Source: Mycocentrospora acerina
Taxonomy: Eukaryota; Ascomycota; Dothideomycetes; Pleosporales
Assembly: GCA_022701365.1 (NCBI GenBank)
Contig: JAKUHH010000117.1
Span: 124,001-188,000, forward strand
Reading direction: 5' to 3'
DNA length: 64,000 nucleotides
Shown here: positions 1 to 10,342 of the stretch, piece after piece
Layout of the letters: the number at the start of each line of letters is the position of its first letter
Numbering within the stretch: position 1 is the first letter of the stretch
Program-made: the position numbers and the translations under genes
The notes under the pieces: model-generated
Told to the model about the DNA's origin: nothing
Database searches by the model: none
The model's input: only the letters and a program-made list of their open reading frames with translations

Positions 1-1699
1 TGATTTTGCCTATTATAAGGCCTCTTTAGCCATACTGGCACATTTCGTTATCAGGCATCTCATTTCTTCGCTTGTGCCTCCTCCACCAGGTTGAACTAAT
101 GGCTGGTTATGACATGATATTCACGGAGAACTCTTTTTTTATTGTACGCTCGATCGAAATCCGTTCTGTAACTTTCTGTACGCTTGACAAAGTTGCGCGC
201 CCAGTGGACGCCAGTAGAACTGCCTGCGCGACGAGAAAAGAATCTGTCAGTAATTGTACCTTCAGTAGTTGTATAAAAATTAAAGCCACATAGATATAAG
301 CCGAGGATTTGCTCATTAATTACATTCACTTTCATCTTGTGGAGCTTTCCTGACTAAATGAGATAATCGCGTTGTTCAGGCTAGCCATCGCATCGTCTGT
401 GCAGCGTTGTTCGTGAGACACTTAACATAGTTGCAATACTCTTCTCGCTCTGAGTCTGGCTCGTATAAAAGGACAGTATAGCAAGGTCTGTGTACTTTTC
501 AAAAAAAATTGATTTGTGAGTAGGAGCTGTAGCAGTCACAAATTAACAAATTACAGAACGTAAATAATGTTTTGAATCCGCTCGTAAAACGCGTTATTAG
601 AAAAGAGACATAACCCATCCTAAGAAGATCTCAATATACTGGGCTGATCAGTGCTCTTGCATTCTGCTCCCCGCGACGTTAGTAGCTTCAATTGTAATTG
701 TTTGATTGGTGCCAAAGAGTCTCGAGTCAAGTGAGGAGTAGGTACCCTTGTGCATGAATTGCGGACAATACTCTAGACACAGTAATGTAGTATTGATTGA
801 ATTACTCTATATAATTTTTCACTTTAAGCTCCTACAAAAATGCTTAACCAACTAGTTTCTTAATCTCAATCAAATCTGTAGAAAGAGAGCCTATTAAAAA
901 GAGAAACATCTTCATTACCATGCGGAAAACCTTCAGCAAATAATTAGGCTCTACGTGGATCATCTATGAGAATATTAATATCCTAATCTGATTGAATTCA
1001 CTCATAAGTGTAAAATTAGCAACTTTGTCGGGGTTTATCTGCTGATGCTTCTGCTTGAAGTCTACCAAAGATAGATCAGCATTTGACAACTGAGGCACTA
1101 CACAGAGCAGCACAAGTGTTAATCAATGGTATCTTATTGAATTTTTTAAATACTTTTTTCGCTTTTCGAGCGTATACATGAAGAATCAGCTGAAGAAAGA
1201 TCATGTTATCTTAATTTTAGCGTAGAAAAGAAAAACTGAATAAACGCTGCTTGCTCACGTGTCGCACACGTAACAGGCTGCTGGTTGACAGTCCGTGTGA
1301 GGCTAAAGAGACGCTCTGAAGGAGACAGAAGAACCCCTAAAGGAGTGTAAAATATCTAACGAAAAACCCTTCGATACCTTAATGATAGACTTTGAACAGA
1401 TTTTGAACAATTCTTGATGTTCCAGCCATTCAAATCTGAAATAAGTTTATTAGCAGTGAATCAAACAACAATATCGAAAAAAATAAAAGTAAACTAATCT
1501 GAACGCCTTTGGATAATTTGTCAGCAGAGATTCGGCATGAATTCAAAAAAATTAAAAATGTACGTCAAAAGAGAAAGAAGTTCCGTACACAGCTGAATTC
1601 AGTGCATTTGTTAAGATTAGCGAAATTTTTCAAAAATTATTTAAGTTGTTTCACTCGTTCGTCTGCTAAATCTCGAAAAAAATCGTGGAACCTGATTAA
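1..1699. other. AT-rich intergenic region
   Basis: I see no supportable gene here. The ORFs around 72-335 on both strands are short, overlap each other and show no family motif. The open frame beginning near 1509 runs antiphase through the zinc-finger gene that follows and is a shadow of it. Only homopolymer-rich AT sequence remains. Confidence 0.6.
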
Positions 1700-2358
1700 A
1701 TGGCACCTAAAAAACAAACCACGAGAGCAGCAGTCTATGAAATGGGCTTGTCACCGACAGGCAAAGCCCGCTGCAAAGATCCTCAGTGTTCTAAGACTAT
1801 CAAAGAAAACGATTTACGCCTTCGAACATCGAAAGGATTCTACCACTGGTGGTTTTTACAGTCTTTTGGTGCAAACATTTACTAAGTTCTTACAGGGATT
1901 GTGTTGACTCTGAATTGAGAAAAAAGATGGGACCAGTAAAAAACATTGATGGCTATGATCAGCTGGAACAAAAGTGGCAGACTTATGCGAAAAAAGAGCC
2001 CAAAGACTCCTATGAGAGTTTTAACATCACGAGTAAAAAGGTAGATATACCGCACCCCACAGGAAGCACTACTAGCTAATGTTCTTAGAACTCACGAAGA
2101 GTAGCACAGATCAATAATCAGGACATAGCGAATCCTAAACCTAAATCTAACTCTAGATTAAGCCTCAGCAAGCCGACTTTTCGCGACTACAGCGAAGTGA
2201 TTAAAAGTATTCCTTGTTCATCAGACGAATTCAAAGGATGCTGCATCGAAATGAAAAACTGTGCAACACAATTTGAAACTGTATCCAAGATACTCGAAAG
2301 ACTTGTTCCACTTTTAGTGGAATTACAACAAAAAGCTGTTTCTGACAAAAGAGGATAA
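1700..2358 (+). CDS. PARP-type zinc-finger protein (3 exons, 188 aa)
   Basis: Exons 1700-1851, 1896-2040 and 2089-2358 join in phase; the introns are 44 and 48 nt with CTAAG/CTAAT branch sites and CAG/TAG acceptors. The first exon encodes GKARCKDPQC and continues across the splice into YHWWDCVDSE, giving the Cys-x4-Cys...His-x2-Cys pattern that fungal PARP-type zinc fingers use to bind nicked or damaged DNA. It is followed by the family's typical IDGYDQLE segment near residues 75-82. The C-terminal half is lysine-rich and ends in a helical KILERLVPLLVELQ stretch. No poly(ADP-ribose) polymerase catalytic domain is present, so this is a stand-alone finger. The ATG at 1700 lies just ahead of the domain. 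A nuclear DNA-binding role is inferred from the family. The next gene, a kinase, follows on the same strand after about 0.5 kb. Confidence 0.75.
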
Positions 2359-2854
2359 ATTTGCCAATCTATTACAAAGTCTTGCAAAGTTTACATTAGC
2401 GTTTAGGAACTACCAAGTTACACAGTAGGTATCATTACATTTTTATGCCGGATATCTCATAGGACTTATTAGTTATGGCAACCGGCACTGACACACCACC
2501 ATGTAAGATAATACGCGAGGATCCAGCATCCGTACACTCTCTGGATTCTGCAATAGTAATATTACAACAAATCAATCTGTTAGCTATGCCATGTTGTTTG
2601 CCAGCAAAAGAATAAACTTTGTGTGGAACAGTTCGAGATTACTTAAGTACAAGTTAAGAAGCGCAAAATACTTTATTTGCTGTTTCGTACAGTTACGTAG
2701 TTTAGATGTTTGGCTAAGATATTTGCAAACGCATGGCCCATTGACAACATCATCGCGACAGGGGAATGAACTAAAACTGACAAATCAAGTAACAACGTTA
2801 TAATATATGAACAGGAACTGTAAAAGATAATTTTCTGGTGCAAAAAGCTCAGTA
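2359..2854. other. Intergenic region between zinc-finger and kinase genes
   Basis: The stretch must hold the kinase promoter. An ATG at 2475 opens a frame of about 45 codons with no recognisable motif and no clean way to splice onto the kinase; I do not call it. Nothing else is seen. Confidence 0.5.
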
Positions 2855-4471
2855 ATGTCGTTGAGGGGTAAATACCTACTCGTAGGTGAAATAGGTAACA
2901 AAAGGTCACAAATTGAGCCGGTTTCATGACTAAAATTAACAAGGTCAAGGCTCATTTGGAACTGTGCACAAAGTAACAGACCTATCAGGTGATACGGAGT
3001 TTTGTCGAAAACAAATTAAGTACGATCATAAAAAACCTTACATAGAGGGATTAGCTCAAACAGAGGTTCAAATTCTAAAATCTGTTCAGAGTTTTTACAC
3101 AGTTCATTTTATAGCAGCGGAGCAGTATTCCTACCCAGACGAGATGCACATATTCATGGAATACTGTAATGGAGGTTCTCTTCGGGATATTATTGACAGA
3201 CTGGAAGCTCAAGGTAGGGAAAAGAAAGAGGAAGAAGTTTGGATAATCTTCTTTCAGTTGGTGTGTGCTCTGTATCGATGCCACTATGGAAAAGATCATC
3301 CGATGGTTCCTGCAAAGCCTGAGAGCCTTGTGTATTTTTCTAACCTAGCTGAATATACTGCAGAGTCGCAGAATAAAAGTGGTATACAAACCTGTAAGCG
3401 CCGATACTTGCCATTGAGATGCAACTCATCAGATGATAGTACCCAGGAAACCAAGTGAGTCGGACCAAAACACCAGAGTACTACACAGAGACATAAAACC
3501 AGAGAATGGTAAGCATCGATACACATTATGGAGATGAGGCTCACTAGATGACAGTTTTTTTCAGCAGCAGCGGTACGATCAAATTGGGCGACTTTGGAAT
3601 TTCTCAATTCATCGAGGATTCCATTAAAGATGATACCTTTCGTGGTACCAAAGGCTATGTGGCACCAGAAGTATGGAATAACCAGGTAGGTACGGAAAAA
3701 ACAGACATATGGGCTTTAGGTTGTACAATGTATGAACTGTGTGCGAAGCGTTTACCATTTACCAACTCCCAAATGAAAAAGAAGTCTCCCATGTTCTCCC
3801 CACCGCCACTGCCAAAACAATACACACCAACTCTTACACAACTGATACAAAGTTGCATTTTATACGAACCGAGACACCGCCCGACTGCCAGCGAACTGCT
3901 CACAAGCACCGTGTACGGCAGATATGTGCATAGCCAAGACAATATTAGAAAGGAAGCGATGCTAGAAATCGGACAGAGAAACGAAGCAATCAAGAAACTG
4001 CAAAGGTCGTTGCACAACGAAAGAATAGAGAAGGCCAATCAATTCAGAGAACAGGAAGCTAAACTAAAGAGTCTTGAGGATCAGCTTGAAAAAATGCGTT
4101 TCGCAATCGAGTCTGAGCGTATCAAGGTAGAAAAGGATTCTAATCAATGTACAACTTTGCAAAAGATGCAGCCCACCACTGATACAAATCACTCGTCGAG
4201 CCTAAGGATTGACGATAATCTTTTGACGGAATACTTCGAAGGGAGGCCACGGCTGAATTCTTGCAGCCTATCCTTGTTCAGGGTTTATGTGGGTCTAGAG
4301 ACAAAGAACCGCGATCTCAAAGAATATGTAAAAGGTAACAGAGGTGAAAGCGAAGACACTGATCTTTACTGCTCCTGGGGAGTCTTTCTCCAAATGATTG
4401 GAGAGCATCAAGCCATCTATCAGCTTGCCTATAAGTTAAAGAAGAAGATATATCCCCTTTCTTATAGCTAA
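2855..4471 (+). CDS. NIMA/NEK-like serine/threonine protein kinase (4 exons, 491 aa)
   Basis: Exons 2855-2894, 2944-3393, 3440-3508 and 3555-4471 join in phase. The first exon codes only the lead into the glycine loop, giving VGEIGQGSFGTV at residues 9-22. Visible catalytic features are Lys36 (FCRKQI), Glu54, a NIMA-like ALYRCHYG at 122-128, HRDIKPEN at 179-186, DFG at 199-201, APE at 223-225, DIWALG at 237-242 and the Arg of RHRP at 295. NIMA kinases carry an insert between YRCHYG and HRD, and it is present here. Residues about 318-381 form a predicted coiled coil, as in NIMA, followed by an unrecognised tail. All catalytic residues are kept, so an active kinase is likely. The 46-nt intron 3394-3439 is the least certain join because its branch site is weak. 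NIMA kinases drive mitotic entry; this divergent copy need not. Confidence 0.8.
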
Positions 4472-5540
4472 TACTATGCAAAATGGGCAGATCTCCATAC
4501 TGCTGTAGTCAGAATATCTAAAGTGTTGGCAGATATTACAACCTTGGCCATCTGCGTTGACTAACGAAGTATGTCAATTTTGTGGAAAAAAAAGTTGAAT
4601 TATAAAATTAAGCATTTATTTTTGGTCAATCATCCTTAAGTGCAAAGAGGTCTTGTAAGAGTTCTACTTTTTGAAGTATAAACAATACTTGAAATGGCTT
4701 AGCATAAATGAACTGGACAATTACTGCGCATTTTTGCAACGCACAAACTGATCAGACATACGATTTAAAAGAGAATAACTCAAATCCAGCACTTCTGGAA
4801 ATGATGGTCATTGGATATACACGTGGATTTTTAGCGAAATGATTAGTGTACTCAGAAACCTATTGAGTAGCCTCGCTGACGCATTGTTCTGCACTTTAAG
4901 TGCTCCATTGAAGGACGTCCAATAGAAGTAAGGCGGTAAATAGAAACGCTAGATCTAAACTGAAAATTCTGTAGCACTCAGTCAAAATTCTTGTCACGTC
5001 AATGTTAAAGCGTTATGCCCTTGTGAATTTATTGTCGCAAACCTTAGAATAAAGTTAAATAGTGAGATATCAAGGGCTCTTTAACTAAAAATGCGTGAGC
5101 TATGAAAATAAACAGAGCTAATCCAATTCCGAATGCTTCTTCTTAGCACCTACTCTTCACCGAGCATCTTGGGGAAACTACCTCTGAGGCCTTTTCATAG
5201 GCCTTTCCAACAAATTCGACCGTCTCTACGAAACTAAAATGAGTGCTTATGGTTCTTTATTTTTCTACTGATCATTTGCCAAATCATGAGTTGTCAGATC
5301 GACAGCCTGATGGGATAACTACGGTTATTGAAGCAGGCGCGGAGGCATGTAGCAGCTCAGTCCAACGCGTCGCAGCGAACCGTGCAGCGCATAATCAGGG
5401 GATGGAAACTGACAGATCATCAATTACTTGAACTTGTTCCGGCTGCCCAACTACTCTTTTGCGTCAAAAGAGGCTTCTAGTATTCAGATTAGCAAGTGGG
5501 GGCCTATATTTAAATAACATTTTCTTTAGAAGAGGCTGAG
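4472..5540. other. AT-rich intergenic region
   Basis: There is no supportable gene. A 62-codon ORF at 5243-5431 has no motif. The region ends at the left target-site dinucleotide of the pogo element. Confidence 0.6.
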
Positions 5541-5766
5541 CATCGTGTCCGTGCGCATGATGCCCAGATTCGCGTGACGCCCCGAAAGACCAAAACCATC
5601 TCACATAGAAATGAGGCTATTAAGCCACACATAATTGCTATTGTTATAGGATTTCTTGGTGGATAGTATAGATTATATGTGCGAAACTTTTGATCTACTT
5701 GAATTTGCTTGGTAGCCTGATCGCACGGCCTTTTTGTGACTGTAGTGGTGGAGGTGCAGGAGCAGC

Positions 5767-5930
5767 TGTTGGAAGTAGCCCTGGAGGGCACTCAGGGGGC
5801 GGTTCCCCCGCCTGCTATGGTGGTGGGAAAGGACCCAGGAGGGGTATCCCAATCGGGACTAGTATTGTTTGTATATATAGTTCATCCGTAGCTAGTTCAA
5901 ATAATCAACTAATAACTTCATAATTCAACA
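5767..5930. mobile_element. Solo LTR nested in pogo copy 1
   Basis: This 164-bp insertion is absent from pogo copy 2. It begins TGTTGGAAG and ends TTCAACA, so the ends form a TGTTG...CAACA inverted pair, and it is flanked by a perfect 5-bp duplication, GCAGC, at 5762-5766 and 5931-5935. A TATATATAG box lies near 5873. Ends, target duplication and size fit a solo LTR of a Ty1/copia-type retrotransposon. It is more GC-rich and less decayed than the surrounding pogo sequence, so it probably arrived after the host element was mutated. Confidence 0.8.
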
Positions 5931-7434
5931 GCAGCTTCATAAGACTTACTACCACCTAACGCATCTACCACCTGATTCCTGCGTTTAATTTACTTGTTGC
6001 AGAGGCTTTAAAGCCTTCCTCTTACACTTTTAAGATAATTAGAGAGCTTTTCTAGTGTTGTTCTTTTTTTTCATACGCTCTTGTTTAGCTGCTTATTTTG
6101 CCTTTTCTTTCTCTTTAACTATCTTTGCTGCCTCTTTTGCTTCACGCTTTTCTTAAGCTCCTTTTAATTAGATTTTTAGAGTTTAATATCCTTTTCTTCC
6201 TGCTCCTTAACTGATTAACAAGCACGTGCTTTGCTGATTTTTTGTAGTGACTAGAAAACAGCACTACTATAGTACTCCTGACGTTTTTGCAAATTAAGTG
6301 CCTTGCTATACTTCTTCTGCCTCTTCTTAACAATAAGCTCTTTTTAGAGCCCCTAGTTTTTAAACTTAAGCAGCCTATTTTAAACTTAAAGAAAGTAGTA
6401 TATCTGACTAGGTTCCTTTGCCTCTTCTGTATCTTTGTTAACTACTGCTTTGTGTATTAGCCTCTCTAACCTCCTCTAATTAGAAGTAATAGGTAGTAAA
6501 ACTTTTAGTAAATCTTGCTTTTCTTAATTAAATCTTTTAAGCATCCTAGCTAGTTTAAATAGTAAGATTCCTGTTGCTTTTAATAACTTTAGTATTAACT
6601 CATCCTAAAAGGAGTGTTACCAGACTCTCTAGAATAGAGGCAATAAGTCACCCATTTTAACTAGGAGAAGCCTCTAGCTATTGTGAAGGCGAGTTAAGTG
6701 CTCCTTTGAATACGCTGTTAAGAGAGGCTTGAATATAGCTACATTAAGTGGCTAGAGCGTGTGGGTTGAGTGAGGAGGAAGGATAGCAACAAGGATTCTA
6801 TTCTTATCATAGTAATCTAAGAAATCTATAGAAACGTGAGATCTATAGCTATTAAGGATGAGTAGCCTTTATGATCTCTTTGCCTTTGCCTTAGTGTGGC
6901 GATTAAACACCTGCTTAAGCTAGGCAAGACCTGTATTGTTATTAGTCCATCCTGAGGGTGACAAGTTGACGAGAATCTCGTGTTTCCTAGCCTTAATTGC
7001 TTCAACCCAGCTTAATTATATGCCCTTTTTAGCAGCCTCAAATATATGGCTTAGCGGCAGGCTTAATCTATCTGCACATACACATGATAGGAGGGTTATC
7101 TACTCACCTGAGCCATCCTGGATAGCCGCTGTAACCTCCCTTTTCTCCCACACTCTCCTGCTAAACACTTGTTTTGATCAGCTGGTGATACTAAGGAGAA
7201 AGCCTTTCTTATCAATATTGTATGTGTTGCAAGGCTTAACGTTGTACTTGTTAATTTTCTTATCTAAGAGATTAAAATAGAGGATATCTTTAACCCCTAA
7301 GTCAGCCTGGTGGCGATTGGCGTCTATACTAGTTATCTATTGTGATGTGAGATAGTGTGAATTCCGGTTGATAAAGCGTGTCACCTAGCTCTTACTTACA
7401 GTCTCTTCTGCAATACACAAGGTAAGGTTTTGTA

Positions 7435-7683
7435 TTATCTCTTGTGTAGGTGGTAGGCCTTTTTTGTAAGCCCTTCTAAATACTTTATAAGCTCTTGCTC
7501 TTGTTGAGGGCTGAGCTTTTGTTGATTGATTGACTTAACTGCATGCGGAGCTTGAGCAGCCTTACACTGTCGGGCTAGTGTAGATTGATTAACACTATGC
7601 TGGCTAGCTATTTTTGTGTAGGAATTTTTTTTTCTAGGCTTAAGAGGCTCTATAGCTTTAATAGCAGCTTCAGTTGAGGTCAT
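7435..7683 (-). pseudogene. pogo transposase N-terminal fragment
   Basis: These 82 codons start MTSTEAAIKAIE, continue with SYTKIASQHSVNQSTLARQ and reach LSPQQEQELIKYLEGL. That is the usual order in fungal pogo/Fot1 transposases: a psq-type helix-turn-helix followed by the start of a CENP-B-type DNA-binding helix-turn-helix. The frame then ends, while a full transposase would continue for several hundred residues; the remaining frame is broken by stops across 5600-7430. The equivalent segment in copy 2, around 32577-32828, is more damaged. It could still bind the inverted repeats if expressed, but there is no sign that it is. Confidence 0.75.
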
Positions 7684-7774
7684 TTTGGTTGAGTTGTGTC
7701 GTGTTGAAGTATAGGTCAGTTTTGATGTTTCGGGGCGTCACGCGAATCCAGGCATCACGCGCACGGACACGGTA

Positions 7775-8572
7775 CAGCCTAAAACCAAAGGCAAACATAT
7801 TTGAGTTTCGCTGAAAAATTACTAGAATAGAGCAAAAGTTTTTAGCTCCAAAAGAGTGGCTGTGAAGTTCATTAATGAGTGCAGCGTTTCCCGATGTTCA
7901 AGATTCTTCGCTGAGTGGGGTTCTCGTTACTTTAATCAAAAATTCAAGCATGAGTTAGTTGATAAAAGAATTCGTGAACATGGGCGAGCTCAGATAGTCT
8001 AAGAGCGCAACTTCAATGATATTAGGGGGTCATGTTGGCTACACAACGGGCAGTTATTTTCAGACTCTTGAAAAAGGACTATTTTATCAGTACAGACCTG
8101 TTAGGATGCTTATGCGGGGCCACGGAGAGATTTACGTAACAAAAGTTGCAAAGTAGTGATTGGAACGTCATAGAGCTTGGCTGTTGAACAATCTCCTTAC
8201 TCAGCTGATCTTAACTCTGTTAAGCACCTGTGATTGGCTCTCAAAAGGATGCTTTATTAGCTCCATTCAGATTTTATCATGTACAAGACACTCTGGAGTA
8301 GTAGAATCAATTTGGTGAGGATTTGAAGGAGGCATGGTCGGCCATACCTGATATATTGATTAGAAAGCTGATTTGACCCATTTTAAAACGGTTAGAAGTA
8401 GTGAGGATTACTAGTAGCCAATAGAATTTATATTTGAACTATTTTGTTTGATTTAGCTCTCTCTTACTATAATTGATGCATTAACGGTTGAGTTTTGTTA
8501 CTTGAGATTCAAAAAATTGATGTTGATGGTTAGTCTGGGCGTAGCCGCGACAAAACTTTTGACGTGCGACTG
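7775..8572 (+). mobile_element. RIP-damaged Tc1/mariner transposase remnant
   Basis: In the plus frame near 8190-8260 one reads SPYSADLNSVKHL-stop-LALKRMLY, the decayed form of the Tc1/mariner signature SPDLNPIEHLW, with the Trp codon changed to TGA. Downstream near 8320-8400 one reads LKEAWSAIPDILIRKLI, the usual C-terminal helix of these transposases. The right end terminates in a sequence reading CAGTCGCACGTC inward on the minus strand, next to TA at 8573-8574. The left end abuts the TA at 7773-7774 that also borders the pogo element, and it is poorly preserved. No frame is open beyond about 30 codons, so this is a fossil. Confidence 0.7.
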
Positions 8573-8641
8573 TACCAGTCAAGGCAGTGCATACTACTCT
8601 CAAAATGGAAGAAGGACTATCGAGTTTCCTTCTGGCAGATA

Positions 8642-10342
8642 CTAATATACTTGTGTACTAACTCCAGCCCAATTCTCACTCTTGATCTTGTTCACCTGGT
8701 ATTCTGTAGATTGAAGCATTAACAAAATCTCTTCACTTTCAGCTTGCGTTTCAGCCTGCAGGTGACATAGCAGGTGGCTGATGTGAAAGCTGATTTTATA
8801 GCTATACTGATATGGTAATGTGTAATCTTTGTCTTTATCGAGCGCGTGGTATCCTATAGTTTTCAATTCGTCGCTTTCACGAAGGTCTCTGGTTAATCTG
8901 TCAGCGTCTTCGAACAATCCTTTAAGGGTGTCGATGAAGTTCATTGCAAAGTCTCTGTTCGTAATTATTTTGCCTTGTAGATCTGCATTTGAAATTAATA
9001 TAGTTTTGCAAATTTCTTTGGCCTCCGACCAACTCAATTCAACTGTTGGCTGACTGTCAACCGACATCATGTCTTCATCGTCTTCGTCATCGCCCGGTAT
9101 GAAGGCTGGTTTCGTCTGTGTTTCTGTTGATGCTGATTGTCCTGCTTCGTCTTCACTGTCATCTCCAACCTGAATTTTTTTGCTGGGAGTTTCATCCCGT
9201 AAGGGAGCCTTCCGCTTTTTGTTGAATGGCAATAGGCGCTTCTTCTCTTTGTAAGAAATTAATGCTTCGAGGTAGTCGCTTGGATTGTCGTAGGTAGTGC
9301 AGAACTTGTGAAGCAGAAGAGGGACACGATCGAGGCGAATTCTATCATGCTTTCTGTAATATAATCCATCGTATCCTTGATCTACCGCTCTCTCCAACAA
9401 ACGGGTGTCTTCACGCTCTTGGCCAGTGTAAGACTCCACATTGTCAAAAACCTCGTAGGCGAGCTTCCAGGCACCTGTGAGCAATATCTTGACGTTCCGT
9501 GTCAATGGTGCATCTTGAACATCTCTGATTCCATTTAGAATAAGCTCAAAAACACTGTTCACCTTTTCCCGCTCAGCTTTGGTCAGGTTTTGAACATATT
9601 CTTTCCTGTCTTCTCGCTCAAGGATTAGATCTTGCAAGAGCTTATTCGTCTCGACAGAAGATGTTTCTAAGTAGTCTTTCGGCTTGTCAGACATTTCCAA
9701 GGTTTTTTTTATGCAGCAATATTCTGCGTAGCGGATTCGAAGGTTATCTTGAACCTCGGCATGCGTCTTTACAGCAAAGAACCTATCGAGATAGTCCCTT
9801 GATACAGACTCTGGAATATCAATCGCATCTAAAGAAAAGTAGTCTCGGAACACGAAATTTTGGTGGCAAAGATCCATGAGACTTTTGCATCGTTCTTCTT
9901 GCGTAGTTTCCCATAGATCAGCCGATAAATTGTAAATTGTTTTTACATAGTCGTTTACATAGGCAGAATGTCCCAGGTTTTCTATGAGTGACAACAACAT
10001 GGTGTGATGTCTCTTTTTTGGATTCTTTGTATTTCTCCACTCATCCAGAGCTATTTTCTGAGCATGTTTGTCAGCTTCTGTCGGAGTTTGGCTGTTGTTT
10101 GCAAAAATGTCATTTTTTGGAGCTTTCGCTTTCTTGGATCTTCCTGCTATTCCTCTTCTTGGTTTTTTCATAGCTCTTTCAGTCCCTACTCTAGTCGTGT
10201 GTTTCTTTGCCGGAGTATCATTCTGTATTGTTGGAAGCCAGGTGAGTTGGCCCACTGATTCAGGATTAAACAAATTTTCTGGATTAGCGTTGTCTTTGGC
10301 TTTGGCTTTTTCGATTTCATGTTGCCCTCTTGTTTGGACCAT
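8642..10342 (-). CDS. Orphan nuclear-type protein, 566 aa, unknown function
   Basis: One uninterrupted frame starts at the ATG at 10342 and ends at 8642. I do not recognise the family. The first 90 residues are strongly basic, with clusters such as AMKKPRRGIAGRSKKAKAPK that resemble nuclear localisation signals. The middle (about 120-370) is helical and charged without obvious repeats. A second basic patch (LPFNKKRKAPL) is followed by an acidic, serine-rich linker (GDDSEDEAG and PGDDEDDEDMMS) near residues 385-425, then a helical C-terminal domain. No signal peptide or membrane segment is visible. Base composition is less AT-rich than the flanks, which supports real coding. The gene lies just beyond the Tc1 remnant and is transcribed toward it. 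A chromatin- or nucleic-acid-related role is only a guess from composition. Confidence 0.7.
   Translation of the reverse strand: MVQTRGQHEIEKAKAKDNANPENLFNPESVGQLTWLPTIQNDTPAKKHTTRVGTERAMKKPRRGIAGRSKKAKAPKNDIFANNSQTPTEADKHAQKIALDEWRNTKNPKKRHHTMLLSLIENLGHSAYVNDYVKTIYNLSADLWETTQEERCKSLMDLCHQNFVFRDYFSLDAIDIPESVSRDYLDRFFAVKTHAEVQDNLRIRYAEYCCIKKTLEMSDKPKDYLETSSVETNKLLQDLILEREDRKEYVQNLTKAEREKVNSVFELILNGIRDVQDAPLTRNVKILLTGAWKLAYEVFDNVESYTGQEREDTRLLERAVDQGYDGLYYRKHDRIRLDRVPLLLHKFCTTYDNPSDYLEALISYKEKKRLLPFNKKRKAPLRDETPSKKIQVGDDSEDEAGQSASTETQTKPAFIPGDDEDDEDMMSVDSQPTVELSWSEAKEICKTILISNADLQGKIITNRDFAMNFIDTLKGLFEDADRLTRDLRESDELKTIGYHALDKDKDYTLPYQYSYKISFHISHLLCHLQAETQAESEEILLMLQSTEYQVNKIKSENWAGVSTQVY

Larger units (their letters stand above)
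5543..7772 (-). mobile_element. Degraded pogo/Fot1-type transposon, copy 1
   Basis: Inverted repeats of about 54 bp (5543-5596 and 7719-7772) begin CCGTGTCC (left copy TCGTGTCC) and are flanked by TA at 7773-7774 and CA, a decayed TA, at 5541-5542, as expected for Tc1/mariner/pogo insertion. The transposase reads on the minus strand. Its N-terminus (ATG at 7681-7683) is an intact psq-type helix-turn-helix start, and the DDE_1 core survives at about 6680-7010 as GWTNNNTG, LLILNSYRSH and PPHSTHTL-stop-PLNV. There, two tryptophans and one glutamine have become stops, and the catalytic Asp of the usual LDGHGSH has become Asn. The changes are of the RIP type. The element is clearly dead. A solo LTR sits inside it at 5767-5930, and a second copy lies at 30819-32917. 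Confidence 0.9.

Noticed and set aside
5690..5923. Glycine-rich ORF (GGGAGAAVGSSPGGHSGGG)
   Set aside because: It spans the junction of the pogo element and the solo LTR and is open by composition only.
6936..7280. Plus-strand ORF of 114 codons inside pogo copy 1, repeated at 32164-32424
   Set aside because: It is antisense to the transposase reading; the family motifs are on the minus strand.
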